Of a DNA stretch of 64,000 nucleotides, positions 9,319 through 17,753 are shown in pieces. The stretch is taken from positions 1,381,001 through 1,445,000 of the forward strand of contig NZ_CP104002.1 of NCBI RefSeq assembly GCF_029201565.1. The letters are read 5' to 3'. A model generated the notes under the pieces. It was not told the DNA's origin. It did no database searches and saw only the letters and a list, made by a program, of their open reading frames with translations. Numbering within the stretch: position 1 is the stretch's first letter; each line of letters starts with the position of its first letter. The translations under genes were made by a program, and so were the position numbers. Source of the stretch: Devosia sp. SD17-2 (GTDB lineage Bacteria > Pseudomonadota > Alphaproteobacteria > Rhizobiales > Devosiaceae).

Positions 9319-10260
9319 ATGAAATGGCGTGGGCGTCAGCGCAGCAGCAATATTGAGGATCGCAGGGGTCGCGCCGGTGGCGGCATCGGCGGAATGGGGG
9401 GGCTCGGCGGTCTCGGGCGCGGCGGCGGCATCCGCTTGCCCACCGGGGGCGGCGGTGGTTCAAAGGGCGGCATGGGCGGCCTTCTGGGCGTCGTTGTGAT
9501 CCTCGGCATCGTCTGGCTGTTGACCGGCCAGAACCCGCTCGACATGCTGACCGGTGGACAGTCCGGCGGGCAGATGACAGCGCCCTCCAGTGCTTCGTCG
9601 CGCCAGCTGCCAGCCGAAGGGCAGGACGAGCTGGCCGATTTCGTTGCTGTGGTGGTCAAGGAAACGGAAGATCTCTGGACCCGCGAGTTCAGCAAGATCG
9701 GCGAGGATTATCCGGAGCCGAATGTCGTGCTGTTCACTGGTGCGGTGAATACCGCCTGCGGCGCAGCGGATTCGTCCGTGGGTCCGTTCTATTGTCCGGG
9801 CGACAGCAAGGTTTATATCGACCTCAGTTTTTATGACCAGCTGCACCGCCAGTTCGGTGCGCCGGGCGACTTTGCCCAGGCCTATGTCCTGGCCCATGAA
9901 GTCGGCCATCACATCCAGAACCTGACGGGCGTGCTGCCCGAGTTCAACCGTCGCCGCCAGGCGATGAGCCAGACCGAGTCCAACGCCTATTCGGTGCGGG
10001 TCGAGCTGCAGGCCGACTGCTATGCCGGCGTCTGGGCCAATTATGCCGACCAGCAGAACCTGCTGGAAATGGGTGATTTCGAGGAAGCGCTCAACGCGGC
10101 CAACCAGATCGGCGATGACACGCTGCAAAAGCGCATGCAGGGCTTTGCCGTGCCCAAGACGTTCAATCACGGCACCTCGCAGCAGCGCCGCAACTGGTTC
10201 GAACGCGGCTATCGCACCGGCAATCCGGGAGACTGCGACACATTTTCGGCAAGCATCTGA
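9319..10260 (+). CDS. YpfJ-family neutral zinc metallopeptidase
   Basis: 313 residues. A Gly/Arg-rich N-terminus with low-complexity GGG stretches (about 10-55) precedes one membrane helix (about 55-72), so the protein is anchored in the inner membrane. The C-terminal domain carries the zinc-binding motif HEVGHHIQN (about 194-202) and the downstream ELQADCYAGVWA, both hallmarks of the YpfJ/neutral zinc metallopeptidase family. Cysteines in TACGAADSS and FYCPGD suggest a disulfide in an extracytoplasmic domain. Its substrate is unknown in the family. The start ATG at 9319 fits the family N-terminus MKWRGRQRS. Confidence 0.9.
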   Translation: MKWRGRQRSSNIEDRRGRAGGGIGGMGGLGGLGRGGGIRLPTGGGGGSKGGMGGLLGVVVILGIVWLLTGQNPLDMLTGGQSGGQMTAPSSASSRQLPAEGQDELADFVAVVVKETEDLWTREFSKIGEDYPEPNVVLFTGAVNTACGAADSSVGPFYCPGDSKVYIDLSFYDQLHRQFGAPGDFAQAYVLAHEVGHHIQNLTGVLPEFNRRRQAMSQTESNAYSVRVELQADCYAGVWANYADQQNLLEMGDFEEALNAANQIGDDTLQKRMQGFAVPKTFNHGTSQQRRNWFERGYRTGNPGDCDTFSASI

Positions 10261-10276
10261 CAATGTGATGGGTTAA

Positions 10277-10305
10277 GGCTCCGGCGCATCCATAGTGCCG
10301 GAGCC
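10277..10305 (+). promoter_or_regulatory. Hairpin enclosing the ribosome binding site of the glycosyltransferase gene
   Basis: GGCTCCGGC (10277-10285) pairs perfectly with GCCGGAGCC (10297-10305) across an 11-base loop. The only plausible ribosome binding site, GGAG at 10300-10303, is in the right arm, 5 bases before the ATG at 10309. There is no T-run, so it is either a weak terminator for the upstream gene or a structure that limits translation. Confidence 0.55.
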
Positions 10306-10308
10306 CCG

Positions 10309-11835
10309 ATGACTATCCCGAAGATCATCCACTTCACCTGGAAGACCAAGACGCTGACCCGCTTTGCGCAGCAGACCTGGGACGAGTGGAAACGCACCCA
10401 TCCCGATTATGAGCTGAAACTCTGGGATGATGCCGATATTCGGCGGCTGGTGGCAGAGCATTACCCTGATCATCTGGAGACTTTTGACGGCTATCGGTCC
10501 GGGATTTTCCGCGCCGATGCCTGGCGTTTCTTCGTGCTGCACCATGAGGGCGGGATTTATGCCGACCTCGACATGTGGCCCAAGGGGCGGATCGATCGGC
10601 TGTTGGAGGAAAGCGCCTGCTTTGTCGGGGCCGAGCCCGAGATCCATGTCGAGGAGAACGACGGGCGCTATCGCGGCATGCCGTTCCTCTTGTGCAACGC
10701 CTTCATGGGCTCCGAGCCGGGGCATGTGTTCTGGCAGCGCTGCATCGACGAGATGGCGCGCTGTTCGGCGACCGAGGATGTGGTCGATGCGACGGGACCG
10801 CGTTTCGTCAATGGCGTCGGGTTGCGCGTGCCGCGTGAAGAGCGCCCGGATGTGCTGCTGCCCAATTTCTGGAGCCCGCTATCAGGCTGGGGCACGCCCG
10901 CATCCACATCCGACGCCTATGCTGATGCGGTGGAGACCGAGTTCCGGACCATCGGTCGTGGCGAGCCGGCGTTGGTCTCCCATCTCTGGCGCAATTCCTG
11001 GCTGATGCCGGTCTATTACAAGGGGCCGCGATTCTGGCGCATCCCGAACATGGTGCAGTGGTGGTGGCGTGGACGCCAGCATCAGGAGCTGGCGGGCCTC
11101 GCGTTCGGCAGGCCAAGCCGCAGCTATGCCAAGCAGATCATCGAGCAGCCCGCAGTCTGGCCCGAGATTTTTGTCGCAGTTGATCTGAGTGCTGGGAGCG
11201 CGGCGGTTGCTTCGGTGCTCAAGGCCATCAGTTATCCGCAGGACAGCATGTCGATCGGTCTCTTCGACAGCGAGGCGGGAGCAATCGGGGCTGTCAGCGC
11301 AGAACTCGCCGCTGCGGGACTGGGATTTGAAGTGTTTGCGCCAATTGCCGATGACGTCGGTCGCCGCAATGGCATGCTGGACGTTGCGCGAGGAAAGATT
11401 TGCGTGATGCTTGATGGGCGGGTGACCGCCATGCCGGCCGGCACGCTCGAGGCGATGGTGGCGGCGAACCGTCCGCTGGTGACGGTCGAGGTGGTGGACG
11501 GCGAGGGCAGGGACCGCAACCAAGCGACCATGCTCTACACCAAGGACATCTTCAAATCGCTCTATCGCGCCGGCGGGCGGGATGGCGATGCGCAGCTGCC
11601 GGTGAGCGGTTCGGCGCGGCCGCTGGTGGATTTCCGTTATCTGACGGTGGCGCCGGTGACGGTCGTCGGCGCAGACCTGTTGCTGGTGCAGCCGCAGGTG
11701 ATCGCGGAGGGCGTGCGGTTCCAGGACAAGGCCTACAAGGCCCATACCGGCAGCCGCGCCTTCGCGCTGATGGCGCGGGATCGCGGATTTGAGGTGGCGG
11801 CGCTGCCGAACGTGACCGTCGTTACCACCCGCTAG
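10309..11835 (+). CDS. Two-domain glycosyltransferase (GT32-like plus second GT-A-like domain)
   Basis: 508 residues, about twice the length of a single-domain enzyme. Residues 1-110 show a Gly_transf_sug (GT32/OCH1-like) domain: PKIIHFTWK, RADAWRFFVLHHEGGIYADLDMW, where DLD is the metal-binding DxD. Residues about 280-500 form a second alpha/beta region with RNGMLDVARGKICVMLDGRVTAMP, reminiscent of nucleotide-sugar-binding folds such as Anp1-type or GT2 enzymes, with DGR in the DxD place. No signal peptide or membrane segment, so it acts in the cytoplasm, probably on a surface polysaccharide or lipid. No other polysaccharide genes flank it. The second domain's identity is inferred only. Confidence 0.75.
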   Translation: MTIPKIIHFTWKTKTLTRFAQQTWDEWKRTHPDYELKLWDDADIRRLVAEHYPDHLETFDGYRSGIFRADAWRFFVLHHEGGIYADLDMWPKGRIDRLLEESACFVGAEPEIHVEENDGRYRGMPFLLCNAFMGSEPGHVFWQRCIDEMARCSATEDVVDATGPRFVNGVGLRVPREERPDVLLPNFWSPLSGWGTPASTSDAYADAVETEFRTIGRGEPALVSHLWRNSWLMPVYYKGPRFWRIPNMVQWWWRGRQHQELAGLAFGRPSRSYAKQIIEQPAVWPEIFVAVDLSAGSAAVASVLKAISYPQDSMSIGLFDSEAGAIGAVSAELAAAGLGFEVFAPIADDVGRRNGMLDVARGKICVMLDGRVTAMPAGTLEAMVAANRPLVTVEVVDGEGRDRNQATMLYTKDIFKSLYRAGGRDGDAQLPVSGSARPLVDFRYLTVAPVTVVGADLLLVQPQVIAEGVRFQDKAYKAHTGSRAFALMARDRGFEVAALPNVTVVTTR

Positions 11836-11886
11836 ACGAACCCTTCCGGCTGGCGGACGTTAAGCCGCCAGCAGAGGAGGTTCGAC

Positions 11887-12396
11887 ATGAAAGGCAATCT
11901 CGCCAATTTCCGGCTGGAATATTTCGCCGATGATGGCGTGTTTCCCAATAGCCGATTGCCGGTGGTGATCTACCGGCAGGCCGTTTCGGAACCGGGTGCC
12001 GAGGCACTCGAAGCCCTTTTTGACCAGAATGGTTGGCCCAGCCAATGGCGGGCCGGGGTCTATGATTACGATCATTATCACTCGACGGCGCATGAATGCC
12101 TCGGCGTGGCGCAGGGAAGCGCAGTCTTGCGTCTGGGCGGGCCCAAGGGGCGCGATGTCGAGGTCAGTGCCGGCGATGTGGTGGTGCTGCCGGCCGGAAC
12201 GGCGCATCGCTGCGTCTCGCGTGGAGACGGGTTCATGATGGTCGGCGCCTATCCGCCCGGACAGGACTGGGACCTGCTCACCGGCGAAGGCGGCGAGAGG
12301 CCCGGCGCGGACCAGAGGATTGCTATCGTCCCGCTGCCCGCGACCGATCCCGTGGGCGGGCAGGGTGGGCCCGTGCTGGACAAATGGGCAATGTGA
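11887..12396 (+). CDS. YjlB-type cupin protein
   Basis: 169 residues with a single cupin barrel. The first cupin motif is around HYHSTAHECLGVAQGSA, giving two His and a Glu as probable metal ligands, and the second around LPAGTAHRCV with the last His. The N-terminal LEYFADDGVFPNSRLPVVIYR and the later GAYPPGQDWD match the Bacillus YjlB group of cupins, whose function is unknown. Binding site GAGGAGG lies just before the start ATG. It is on the same strand as the glycosyltransferase, 51 bases downstream. No substrate can be assigned. Confidence 0.85.
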   Translation: MKGNLANFRLEYFADDGVFPNSRLPVVIYRQAVSEPGAEALEALFDQNGWPSQWRAGVYDYDHYHSTAHECLGVAQGSAVLRLGGPKGRDVEVSAGDVVVLPAGTAHRCVSRGDGFMMVGAYPPGQDWDLLTGEGGERPGADQRIAIVPLPATDPVGGQGGPVLDKWAM

Positions 12397-12454
12397 GCGG
12401 GGTGAACCGGCTGGCTTGGTAAACGTTGTTCTCCAGAGATGAGGAGAACAGCAA

Positions 12455-12670
12455 ATGACCAAGGATAAACCCAAGGGACCCGCACAGCCGGACCCTGTCG
12501 ATCATGCCGAGACCCAGCGCATCCATCGCCTCACAAGGACGAGAAGATCCCGCCCCGGCAGCGCAGCGAAGACATGCCTGGCGCTGACGGACGGCTCTCC
12601 GCGCGGGCAGACGAAGACACTTATGACTGAGTTGGACCGCGCAAAAGAAAACGGCCACCCTTTCGGTTGA
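12455..12670 (+). CDS. Small hydrophilic ORF, possibly frameshifted
   Basis: The ATG at 12455 has a good binding site (GAGGAG 7 bases upstream) and opens a 71-codon frame. The first 29 residues are charged and Pro-rich (MTKDKPKGPAQPDPVDHAE). After about 12540 this frame becomes Arg/Ser/Thr-rich, while another frame continues with acidic, more protein-like residues (DEKIPPRQRSEDMPGADG) and stops at 12630, before the terminator. The printed frame instead runs into the terminator hairpin. A single-base indel near 12530-12545 would join the two halves into a protein of about 58 residues. No family recognised. Expression is uncertain. Confidence 0.35.
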   Translation: MTKDKPKGPAQPDPVDHAETQRIHRLTRTRRSRPGSAAKTCLALTDGSPRGQTKTLMTELDRAKENGHPFG

Positions 12671-12684
12671 AAGGGTGGCCGTTT
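12649..12684. terminator. Bidirectional rho-independent terminator after carA
   Basis: A perfect 16-base inverted repeat (12649-12664 with 12669-12684, loop GGTT) has A-rich and T-rich ends. On the minus strand it lies 21 bases after the carA stop and is followed by TTTTCTTTTG-type sequence; on the plus strand it follows the small ORF. Confidence 0.9.
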
Positions 12685-12705
12685 GTCATTGGTCTGCCGG
12701 TGTGA

Positions 12706-13917
12706 TCAGGCGGCAGCGCCCGGAGCGACGTATTCCGGCTTTTCCTCAAGACCCTTCTGCTTGCGCACGTGGTTGAGGAAGCGCGTGAACAGATAGTGGC
12801 TGTCCTGCGGGCCTGGATTGGCTTCGGGGTGGTACTGGACCGAGAAGATCGGCTTGTCATCGACTGCGAGGCCGGCGTTGGTGCCGTCAAACAGGGAGAT
12901 GTGGGTCTGGGTGACGCCAGCCGGGAGCGATGCTGCATCCACGGCAAAGCCGTGGTTCATCGAGGTGATTTCCACCTTGCCGGTGGTCAGGTCCTTGACC
13001 GGATGATTGGCGCCGTGATGGCCCTGATGCATCTTCGAGGTTTCGGCGCCGAGAGCGCGGCCGAGCAGCTGGTGGCCAAGGCAGATGCCGAAGATCGGCT
13101 TGCCGGTTTCCATCAGCTTCTGGATGGTCGGGACGGCATATTTACCGGTGGCAGCGGGATCGCCGGGGCCATTGGACAGGAAGATGCCATCGGGATTGTG
13201 CGCGAGAATGTCGGCAGCGGTCGCCGTTGCGGGCACGACTGTGACCTTGGCGCCCTGATCGGCGAGGCAACGCAGGATATTGCGCTTGGCGCCGAAGTCG
13301 ACGGCGACGACGTGGAACTCAGGGTTTTCGAGGCGGCCGTAGCCCTCGTTCCATGCCCAGCTCGTCTGGTCCCAGGAATAGGTCTGGGCCGTGGTGACTT
13401 CCTTGGCGAGATCGAGACCTTCAAGTCCCGGGAAAGCATTGAGTTCGGCCTTGATGGAGGCTTCGTCGAACATGCCGGTCGGCTCATGCGAGATCACGCC
13501 ATTGGGCATGCCGTTTTCGCGGATGAGGGCGGTCAGCGCACGGGTGTCGATGCCGGTGATGCCGACAATGTTGCGCTTCTTGAGCCAGGCGTCGAGCTTT
13601 TCAGCGGCGCGATAGTTGGACGGGTTGGTGATGTCGGCCTTGAGGACGACGCCGCGGACGCCGGACAGAGCGGCCATGTTGACCGTCTCGATGTCTTCGT
13701 CATTGGTGCCCACATTGCCAATGTGCGGGAAAGTGAAGGTGATGATCTGGCCGGCATAGGACGGGTCGGACAGAACTTCCTGATAGCCCGTCATGGCGGT
13801 GTTGAAGCAGACTTCACCGGCGGCATGGCCGACGGCGCCAATGCCGCGACCCTCGAGGCGCGTCCCATCAGCCAGAATTAGCACTGCGGTCGCGGGGGAT
13901 TGCTGCCAGCCGGTCAC
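12706..13917 (-). CDS. carA: Carbamoyl-phosphate synthase small subunit CarA
   Basis: 403 residues with a GTG start at 13917 (GGAG 7 bases upstream). The N-terminal CPSase small-chain domain has GYQEVLSDPSYAGQIITFT and TGIDTRALT. The C-terminal class I glutamine amidotransferase domain has the nucleophile Cys in GICLGHQLLG and the catalytic His-Glu in QYHPEANPGP. It releases ammonia from glutamine for CarB, which makes carbamoyl phosphate for arginine and pyrimidine synthesis. carB is not in the window, so the subunits are not in one operon here. Length and motifs are complete. Confidence 0.97.
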   Translation of the reverse strand: MTGWQQSPATAVLILADGTRLEGRGIGAVGHAAGEVCFNTAMTGYQEVLSDPSYAGQIITFTFPHIGNVGTNDEDIETVNMAALSGVRGVVLKADITNPSNYRAAEKLDAWLKKRNIVGITGIDTRALTALIRENGMPNGVISHEPTGMFDEASIKAELNAFPGLEGLDLAKEVTTAQTYSWDQTSWAWNEGYGRLENPEFHVVAVDFGAKRNILRCLADQGAKVTVVPATATAADILAHNPDGIFLSNGPGDPAATGKYAVPTIQKLMETGKPIFGICLGHQLLGRALGAETSKMHQGHHGANHPVKDLTTGKVEITSMNHGFAVDAASLPAGVTQTHISLFDGTNAGLAVDDKPIFSVQYHPEANPGPQDSHYLFTRFLNHVRKQKGLEEKPEYVAPGAAA

Positions 13918-14105
13918 GGTCGGTCTCCACTGTTGGTTTCATAAGCTCGCGCGACAAACCGGGTATGCCGAGGCGTCCCGATCCTTGAGCGAAGATGTAG
14001 GTTAAGGCCCCCTATTAAGAGCCCGCGCCCGATAGCGCAAGTAGCGCGCCCGGCGTTTCATGCCTATATGGGGGCCTAAAATTGCATAGCAAGGAGCGAT
14101 TTCTC

Positions 14106-14558
14106 ATGCGCGAAACGATCAGCGAAGGCCTCAAACTGGCACTGAAGGCTCGCGATCAGCGCCGTACCGGCACGCTGCGCGCCATCAATGCGGCGATCAA
14201 GGACCGCGATATCGCCAACCGTGGCGATGGCAAGGGACCGGCTACGCAGGACGAGGTGCTCGCCATAATTCAGAAGATGGTGAAGCAGCGCGAAGAGAGC
14301 TTTGCCATCTACGCGCAGGCCGGCCGCGCCGATCTCGCCACGGTCGAAAAGGAAGAGATCGATATTCTCAATGAATTCCTGCCCAAGCGCCTTACCGACG
14401 AGGAAGTGACTGCCGCCATCACGGCTGCCATCGCCACTGTCGGCGCGGCAGGTCCGCAGGACATGGGCAAGGTCATCGGCCAGCTCAAGGTGGATTATCC
14501 GGGCCGGATTGACTTCGGCAAGGTCAGCGGCCAGGTGCGCGCCGCACTGACGGCCTGA
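14106..14558 (+). CDS. GatB/YqeY domain protein
   Basis: 150 residues from the ATG at 14106, which follows AAGGAG by 9 bases; an upstream TTG would put the ribosome site inside the gene. The family features are complete: RRTGTLRAINAAIKDRDIA at the N-terminus, EEIDILNEFLPKRLTDEEV in the middle and GKVIGQLKVDYPGRIDFGKVSGQVR at the end. YqeY proteins resemble the tail domain of GatB, the amidotransferase subunit that binds tRNA, but their own role is not settled. It is often found near dnaG and rpoD, which lie a few kilobases downstream. It is divergent from carA and converges with the GGDEF gene. Confidence 0.92.
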   Translation: MRETISEGLKLALKARDQRRTGTLRAINAAIKDRDIANRGDGKGPATQDEVLAIIQKMVKQREESFAIYAQAGRADLATVEKEEIDILNEFLPKRLTDEEVTAAITAAIATVGAAGPQDMGKVIGQLKVDYPGRIDFGKVSGQVRAALTA

Positions 14559-15707
14559 TCAGGCGACGAGGCGGAGCGCGGCCAGCTGGACCTGGTTGCG
14601 CCCGTCTCTCTTGGCCTTGTAAAGGGCGGCATCGGCACGGCTGAGCAGCGAGGTAAAGGTCTCGCCGTCTCCTCCGGACGCCACGCCGACGCTGACTGTG
14701 GCAACGCCATTTTCATGCCCGGTGGGAATGGCCTTCGCGGCAAAGGCCGCGCGGATGCGCTCGGAAATGGCGTATGCCGCCTCCCGGTCGAGACCGGGGA
14801 AAACCACACAGAATTCTTCGCCGCCAAGACGCGCCGCAAAATCGGCGCCGCGCGTTTCTGCGCGCAGGACACGGGCGAAGCTTTGCAGGACGATGTCGCC
14901 GGCGGCATGGCCACGGCGGTCATTGATCTGCTTGAAATGGTCGAGGTCGAACATGGCGACCATGAGATCCGGCACGATCGAGTCTTCGGGGAACTGGGCG
15001 AACAGGGCGCGGCGGTTCAGAACGCCGGTCAGAGAATCGGTATTGGCCTCGTGCCGATGGCGGCCGGCCGCCCGGGCATGGTGCAGGGTCAGGGTGATGG
15101 CGCCGATGCCGGTCAGCCCGACCAGCGACATGATGAGATTGAAATGTTCGGCCCAATTGTCAGGCGGTGCGTCGAGGACGGCGCGGCCGTCGATGACCAG
15201 TACGGCTGCAGCTGCCACGAATGAGCTGGCGACGGCGGTATAGAGCACCGCATTGGCGACAAGGGCAATGGGCGCCTCCTGTCGGCCACGCCAGTTTTCC
15301 CAGGCGCAGAGCATCATGTAGATCGCGCCGATGCAGTTCAGCACGATGGTGCCGATGCCCGAATAGCCCGCAACGAAGGGAATGGCGAGCGTTACCACCG
15401 CGGCCGCCCAGGTGAAGGCAGGCACTCGGTAAGAGCCATCGGGAATGCGGAACTGCCGAGACCCCGCATAGATAAGGCTGATGCCCGAGATCAACAGGAA
15501 GAAGGGCACGAACTGGATGGTGAAATCATAGGCGCCGTTGCGCAGGCTCATGATCGTTATGCTGATGACGATCAGGCCGATGCCGGCTGCGCCGAGGCCG
15601 AGATATTTTTCGTCCCGAGAATTCTGCCAGCCAATCAGAAGTGCAGCCATGAGCGCGGCGCTCGACGATGCAATGGCGATCAGCAACGATGCATTGTCGA
15701 TGGCCAT
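14559..15707 (-). CDS. Membrane-anchored diguanylate cyclase (GGDEF)
   Basis: 382 residues. The start is the ATG at 15707, 8 bases from GGGGAG; a GTG two codons upstream is too close to that site. Six or seven membrane helices fill residues 5-210, resembling 7TM sensor modules. The GGDEF domain (about 220-375) has the active site RLGGEEFCVVF and, five residues before it, the RxxD inhibitory site RGAD. It is therefore probably an active, feedback-inhibited cyclase making cyclic di-GMP from GTP. The signal sensed by the membrane part is unknown. A stem (15740-15770) lies just upstream. Confidence 0.92.
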   Translation of the reverse strand: MAIDNASLLIAIASSSAALMAALLIGWQNSRDEKYLGLGAAGIGLIVISITIMSLRNGAYDFTIQFVPFFLLISGISLIYAGSRQFRIPDGSYRVPAFTWAAAVVTLAIPFVAGYSGIGTIVLNCIGAIYMMLCAWENWRGRQEAPIALVANAVLYTAVASSFVAAAAVLVIDGRAVLDAPPDNWAEHFNLIMSLVGLTGIGAITLTLHHARAAGRHRHEANTDSLTGVLNRRALFAQFPEDSIVPDLMVAMFDLDHFKQINDRRGHAAGDIVLQSFARVLRAETRGADFAARLGGEEFCVVFPGLDREAAYAISERIRAAFAAKAIPTGHENGVATVSVGVASGGDGETFTSLLSRADAALYKAKRDGRNQVQLAALRLVA

Positions 15708-15739
15708 CCGCACTTCTCCCCTTTAGCGCTGGCTGGGGT

Positions 15740-15770
15740 GGTAACTTTGAAAGCCCAACTTTCCGTTACC
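15740..15770 (-). terminator. Hairpin between MFS gene and GGDEF gene
   Basis: GGTAAC (15740-15745) pairs with GTTACC (15765-15770), and GAAAG pairs with CTTTC inside. It lies 32 bases after the MFS stop on the minus strand. There is no clear T-run, so this is a weak terminator candidate. Confidence 0.35.
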
Positions 15771-15801
15771 AAATTGGCGCAATTGCAAGCAGCTCGGCGC
15801 G

Positions 15802-16986
15802 TTACTCTGCGGGGGAGACAGCTGGCGGTCGCGCAGGACTGCGTTTTTCGGCCAAGTGCGACGAAATGGCCAAGGCAACGCAGAGGGTTGAGGTGACGAC
15901 GCCGATCAACGGCAGGTTGGCGTAGCCGAAGTTTGCCTCGAGCAGCACGGCCCCCAGAATCGCGCCGATAGCGATGCCGACATTGTAGGCGGTGGGGATG
16001 AGGGCTGAGGCCAGGTTCGGCGCGTCACTGGCCCAGGTGAGAATGCGCGCCTGAAGAGGGGAGCCGAACGCGAAATTGGTACCGCCCCAGAAGGCCGCGA
16101 GCAGCGCCATGGCAAAAGGGTAGGGGCTGACGAGATGGACGATGATGAAGAGAACGACCTGCGCTGCAAGGATCACCGTCAAAGAGCGCATCATGTTCCA
16201 GTCGGCGAGGCGCCCGCCAACGAAGACGCCAATGGTGGAGCCGACGCCGTATAGCAGCAGGATCCACGGCACGGTCCCGCTATCCATGCCCGTCACCTCG
16301 ATGAGGAGAGGGGCGATATAGGTGAAGAGACCATACTGCCCGATCATGCACAGGGCGGCGATCATCAGCGAGGTCCACACCTGCTGGCGGCCCAGTGCCT
16401 TGAACTCATGGAGGAAACTGCCCGAGCCGGTCTTGTCGCCAGCATGGGCGGGAAGGAACAGCGCAATAGCGAGGGTGGCGACGAGGCCAACCGCGCCCAC
16501 AGCCCAGAAGGTCGCGCGCCAGCCGAAATAGCCGCCGACCGCCGCGCCACCGGGCACGCCCAGAATATTGGAGACGGTGAGGCCGGCGAGAACCAGCGCG
16601 ACCGCAAAGCCCTTCCGGTGGGGTGGGGAAATGCTGACAGCAACAATCGCCGCGATGCCGAAATAGGTGCCGTGGACGAAGGAGACCAAGAGGCGCGCCA
16701 GCATCAACAGTTCGAAGTTGGGGGCGAGGGCGCTGAACGCCTGGCCAGCCACGAAGACGGCGCCAAGCAGGATGATCAGAGTCTTGCGCCGCATTTTCTT
16801 GGTGGCGAGCGCGAGGAGCGGGCCGCCGACGGCAATTCCGATGGCATAGCCGGAGATGAGATAGCCGGCCACGGGGACGGTGACCCCAAGGCCTGCCGCG
16901 ACTTCCGGCAAAACGCCGGCAATGACGAATTCCGCAGTGCCAAAGGCAAAGGCGGCAAGGAAAAGGGCGACAAGCGGCAGCGACAT
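15802..16986 (-). CDS. MFS exporter, DHA1 family
   Basis: 394 residues with 12 predicted membrane helices, typical of the DHA1 drug/sugar/purine efflux group (AraJ, NepI, PbuE and relatives). Visible family features are FGTAEFVIAGVLPEVAAGLGV in helix 1, the loop 2-3 segment ATKKMRRKT and the helix 5 stretch LGVPGGAAVGGYFGWRATFW. It probably exports a small molecule by proton antiport. No regulator is adjacent, so the substrate is open. The start ATG at 16986 gives the usual family N-terminus. Confidence 0.88.
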   Translation of the reverse strand: MSLPLVALFLAAFAFGTAEFVIAGVLPEVAAGLGVTVPVAGYLISGYAIGIAVGGPLLALATKKMRRKTLIILLGAVFVAGQAFSALAPNFELLMLARLLVSFVHGTYFGIAAIVAVSISPPHRKGFAVALVLAGLTVSNILGVPGGAAVGGYFGWRATFWAVGAVGLVATLAIALFLPAHAGDKTGSGSFLHEFKALGRQQVWTSLMIAALCMIGQYGLFTYIAPLLIEVTGMDSGTVPWILLLYGVGSTIGVFVGGRLADWNMMRSLTVILAAQVVLFIIVHLVSPYPFAMALLAAFWGGTNFAFGSPLQARILTWASDAPNLASALIPTAYNVGIAIGAILGAVLLEANFGYANLPLIGVVTSTLCVALAISSHLAEKRSPARPPAVSPAE

Positions 16987-17186
16987 GAAGACAATACCGC
17001 CCCGTCGAGCGGCCTCAGAAGGGAGACGGCTTCATTTCACGGGCGGCGCCGGGGATCAATGCACAAATGGCAACTGGGGCATTGAGAAAATCTAAAACCG
17101 GGGCGATGCTGGGCGTCGGTCTGCCGCTTCGATAGGGTGGCGGCGCGCGAGGGGACGCTCCTGTCCCGCATTTGAGGGCAAAGGTT

Positions 17187-17750
17187 TTGAGCATTTCATC
17201 CAAGACGAAAAGACGCTTTGCGCTGGCAACGGCCCTGCGGGGCTTGTTCATGCTGCTGGCTGGTCTCTACGCTGTCATCTTTCCGATCGATGCGCTGGCG
17301 GTGCTGGTGCTGTTCGGTGGCGTGCTGCTGCTGATCGACGGCGCGCTGGGGCTGTGGAGCCTCACCTTCGGTGGCGGCAAGAGCGGCAATTACTGGTTCG
17401 ACGTGATCGCCAATGCGGCGTCGCTGATCCTGGGTATTGTGATCCTGATCAGTCCGTTCCTCGCGACGATCTTTACCGTCACCTTCATATCCATGCTGGT
17501 CGGTTTCGCCGCCGTCTTTGTGGGCGCGATGCAGATTATCGTCGTGGTGCGCGAGCGCGAGAGCTATGCACGGATCTGGCCGGTGGTCCTGTCCGGCGTT
17601 TCCTATGTGCTGCTTGGCCTCGTTTTCCTGCTGTTCCCCGTGATCTCGGCTTCGGTCAGCATCATCCTGGGCGGCTTCGTGCTGATCGTTCTGGCCATCG
17701 GCCTCTTCGGCTGGGCCTGGCGGCTTTACCAGCGCAGCAAGGAAGCTTGA
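17187..17750 (+). CDS. HdeD-family membrane protein
   Basis: 187 residues from a TTG at 17187, chosen because GAGGG lies 8 bases upstream; a TTG five codons earlier is the alternative. Six hydrophobic helices arranged as three repeated pairs, with the motif RGLFMLLAGLYAVIFP in the first and LLGLVFLLFPVISASVSIILGGF in the last, match the DUF308/HdeD family. In E. coli HdeD contributes to acid resistance at high cell density, but most relatives are uncharacterised. It sits in the inner membrane. It ends 3 bases from the convergent gene that follows. Confidence 0.85.
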   Translation: MSISSKTKRRFALATALRGLFMLLAGLYAVIFPIDALAVLVLFGGVLLLIDGALGLWSLTFGGGKSGNYWFDVIANAASLILGIVILISPFLATIFTVTFISMLVGFAAVFVGAMQIIVVVRERESYARIWPVVLSGVSYVLLGLVFLLFPVISASVSIILGGFVLIVLAIGLFGWAWRLYQRSKEA

Positions 17751-17753
17751 GGC

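Noticed and set aside
13981..14010. TTAA pair upstream of the YqeY gene as a CtrA site
   Set aside because: The spacing between the two TTAA elements is 9 bases rather than the 7 expected for CtrA.
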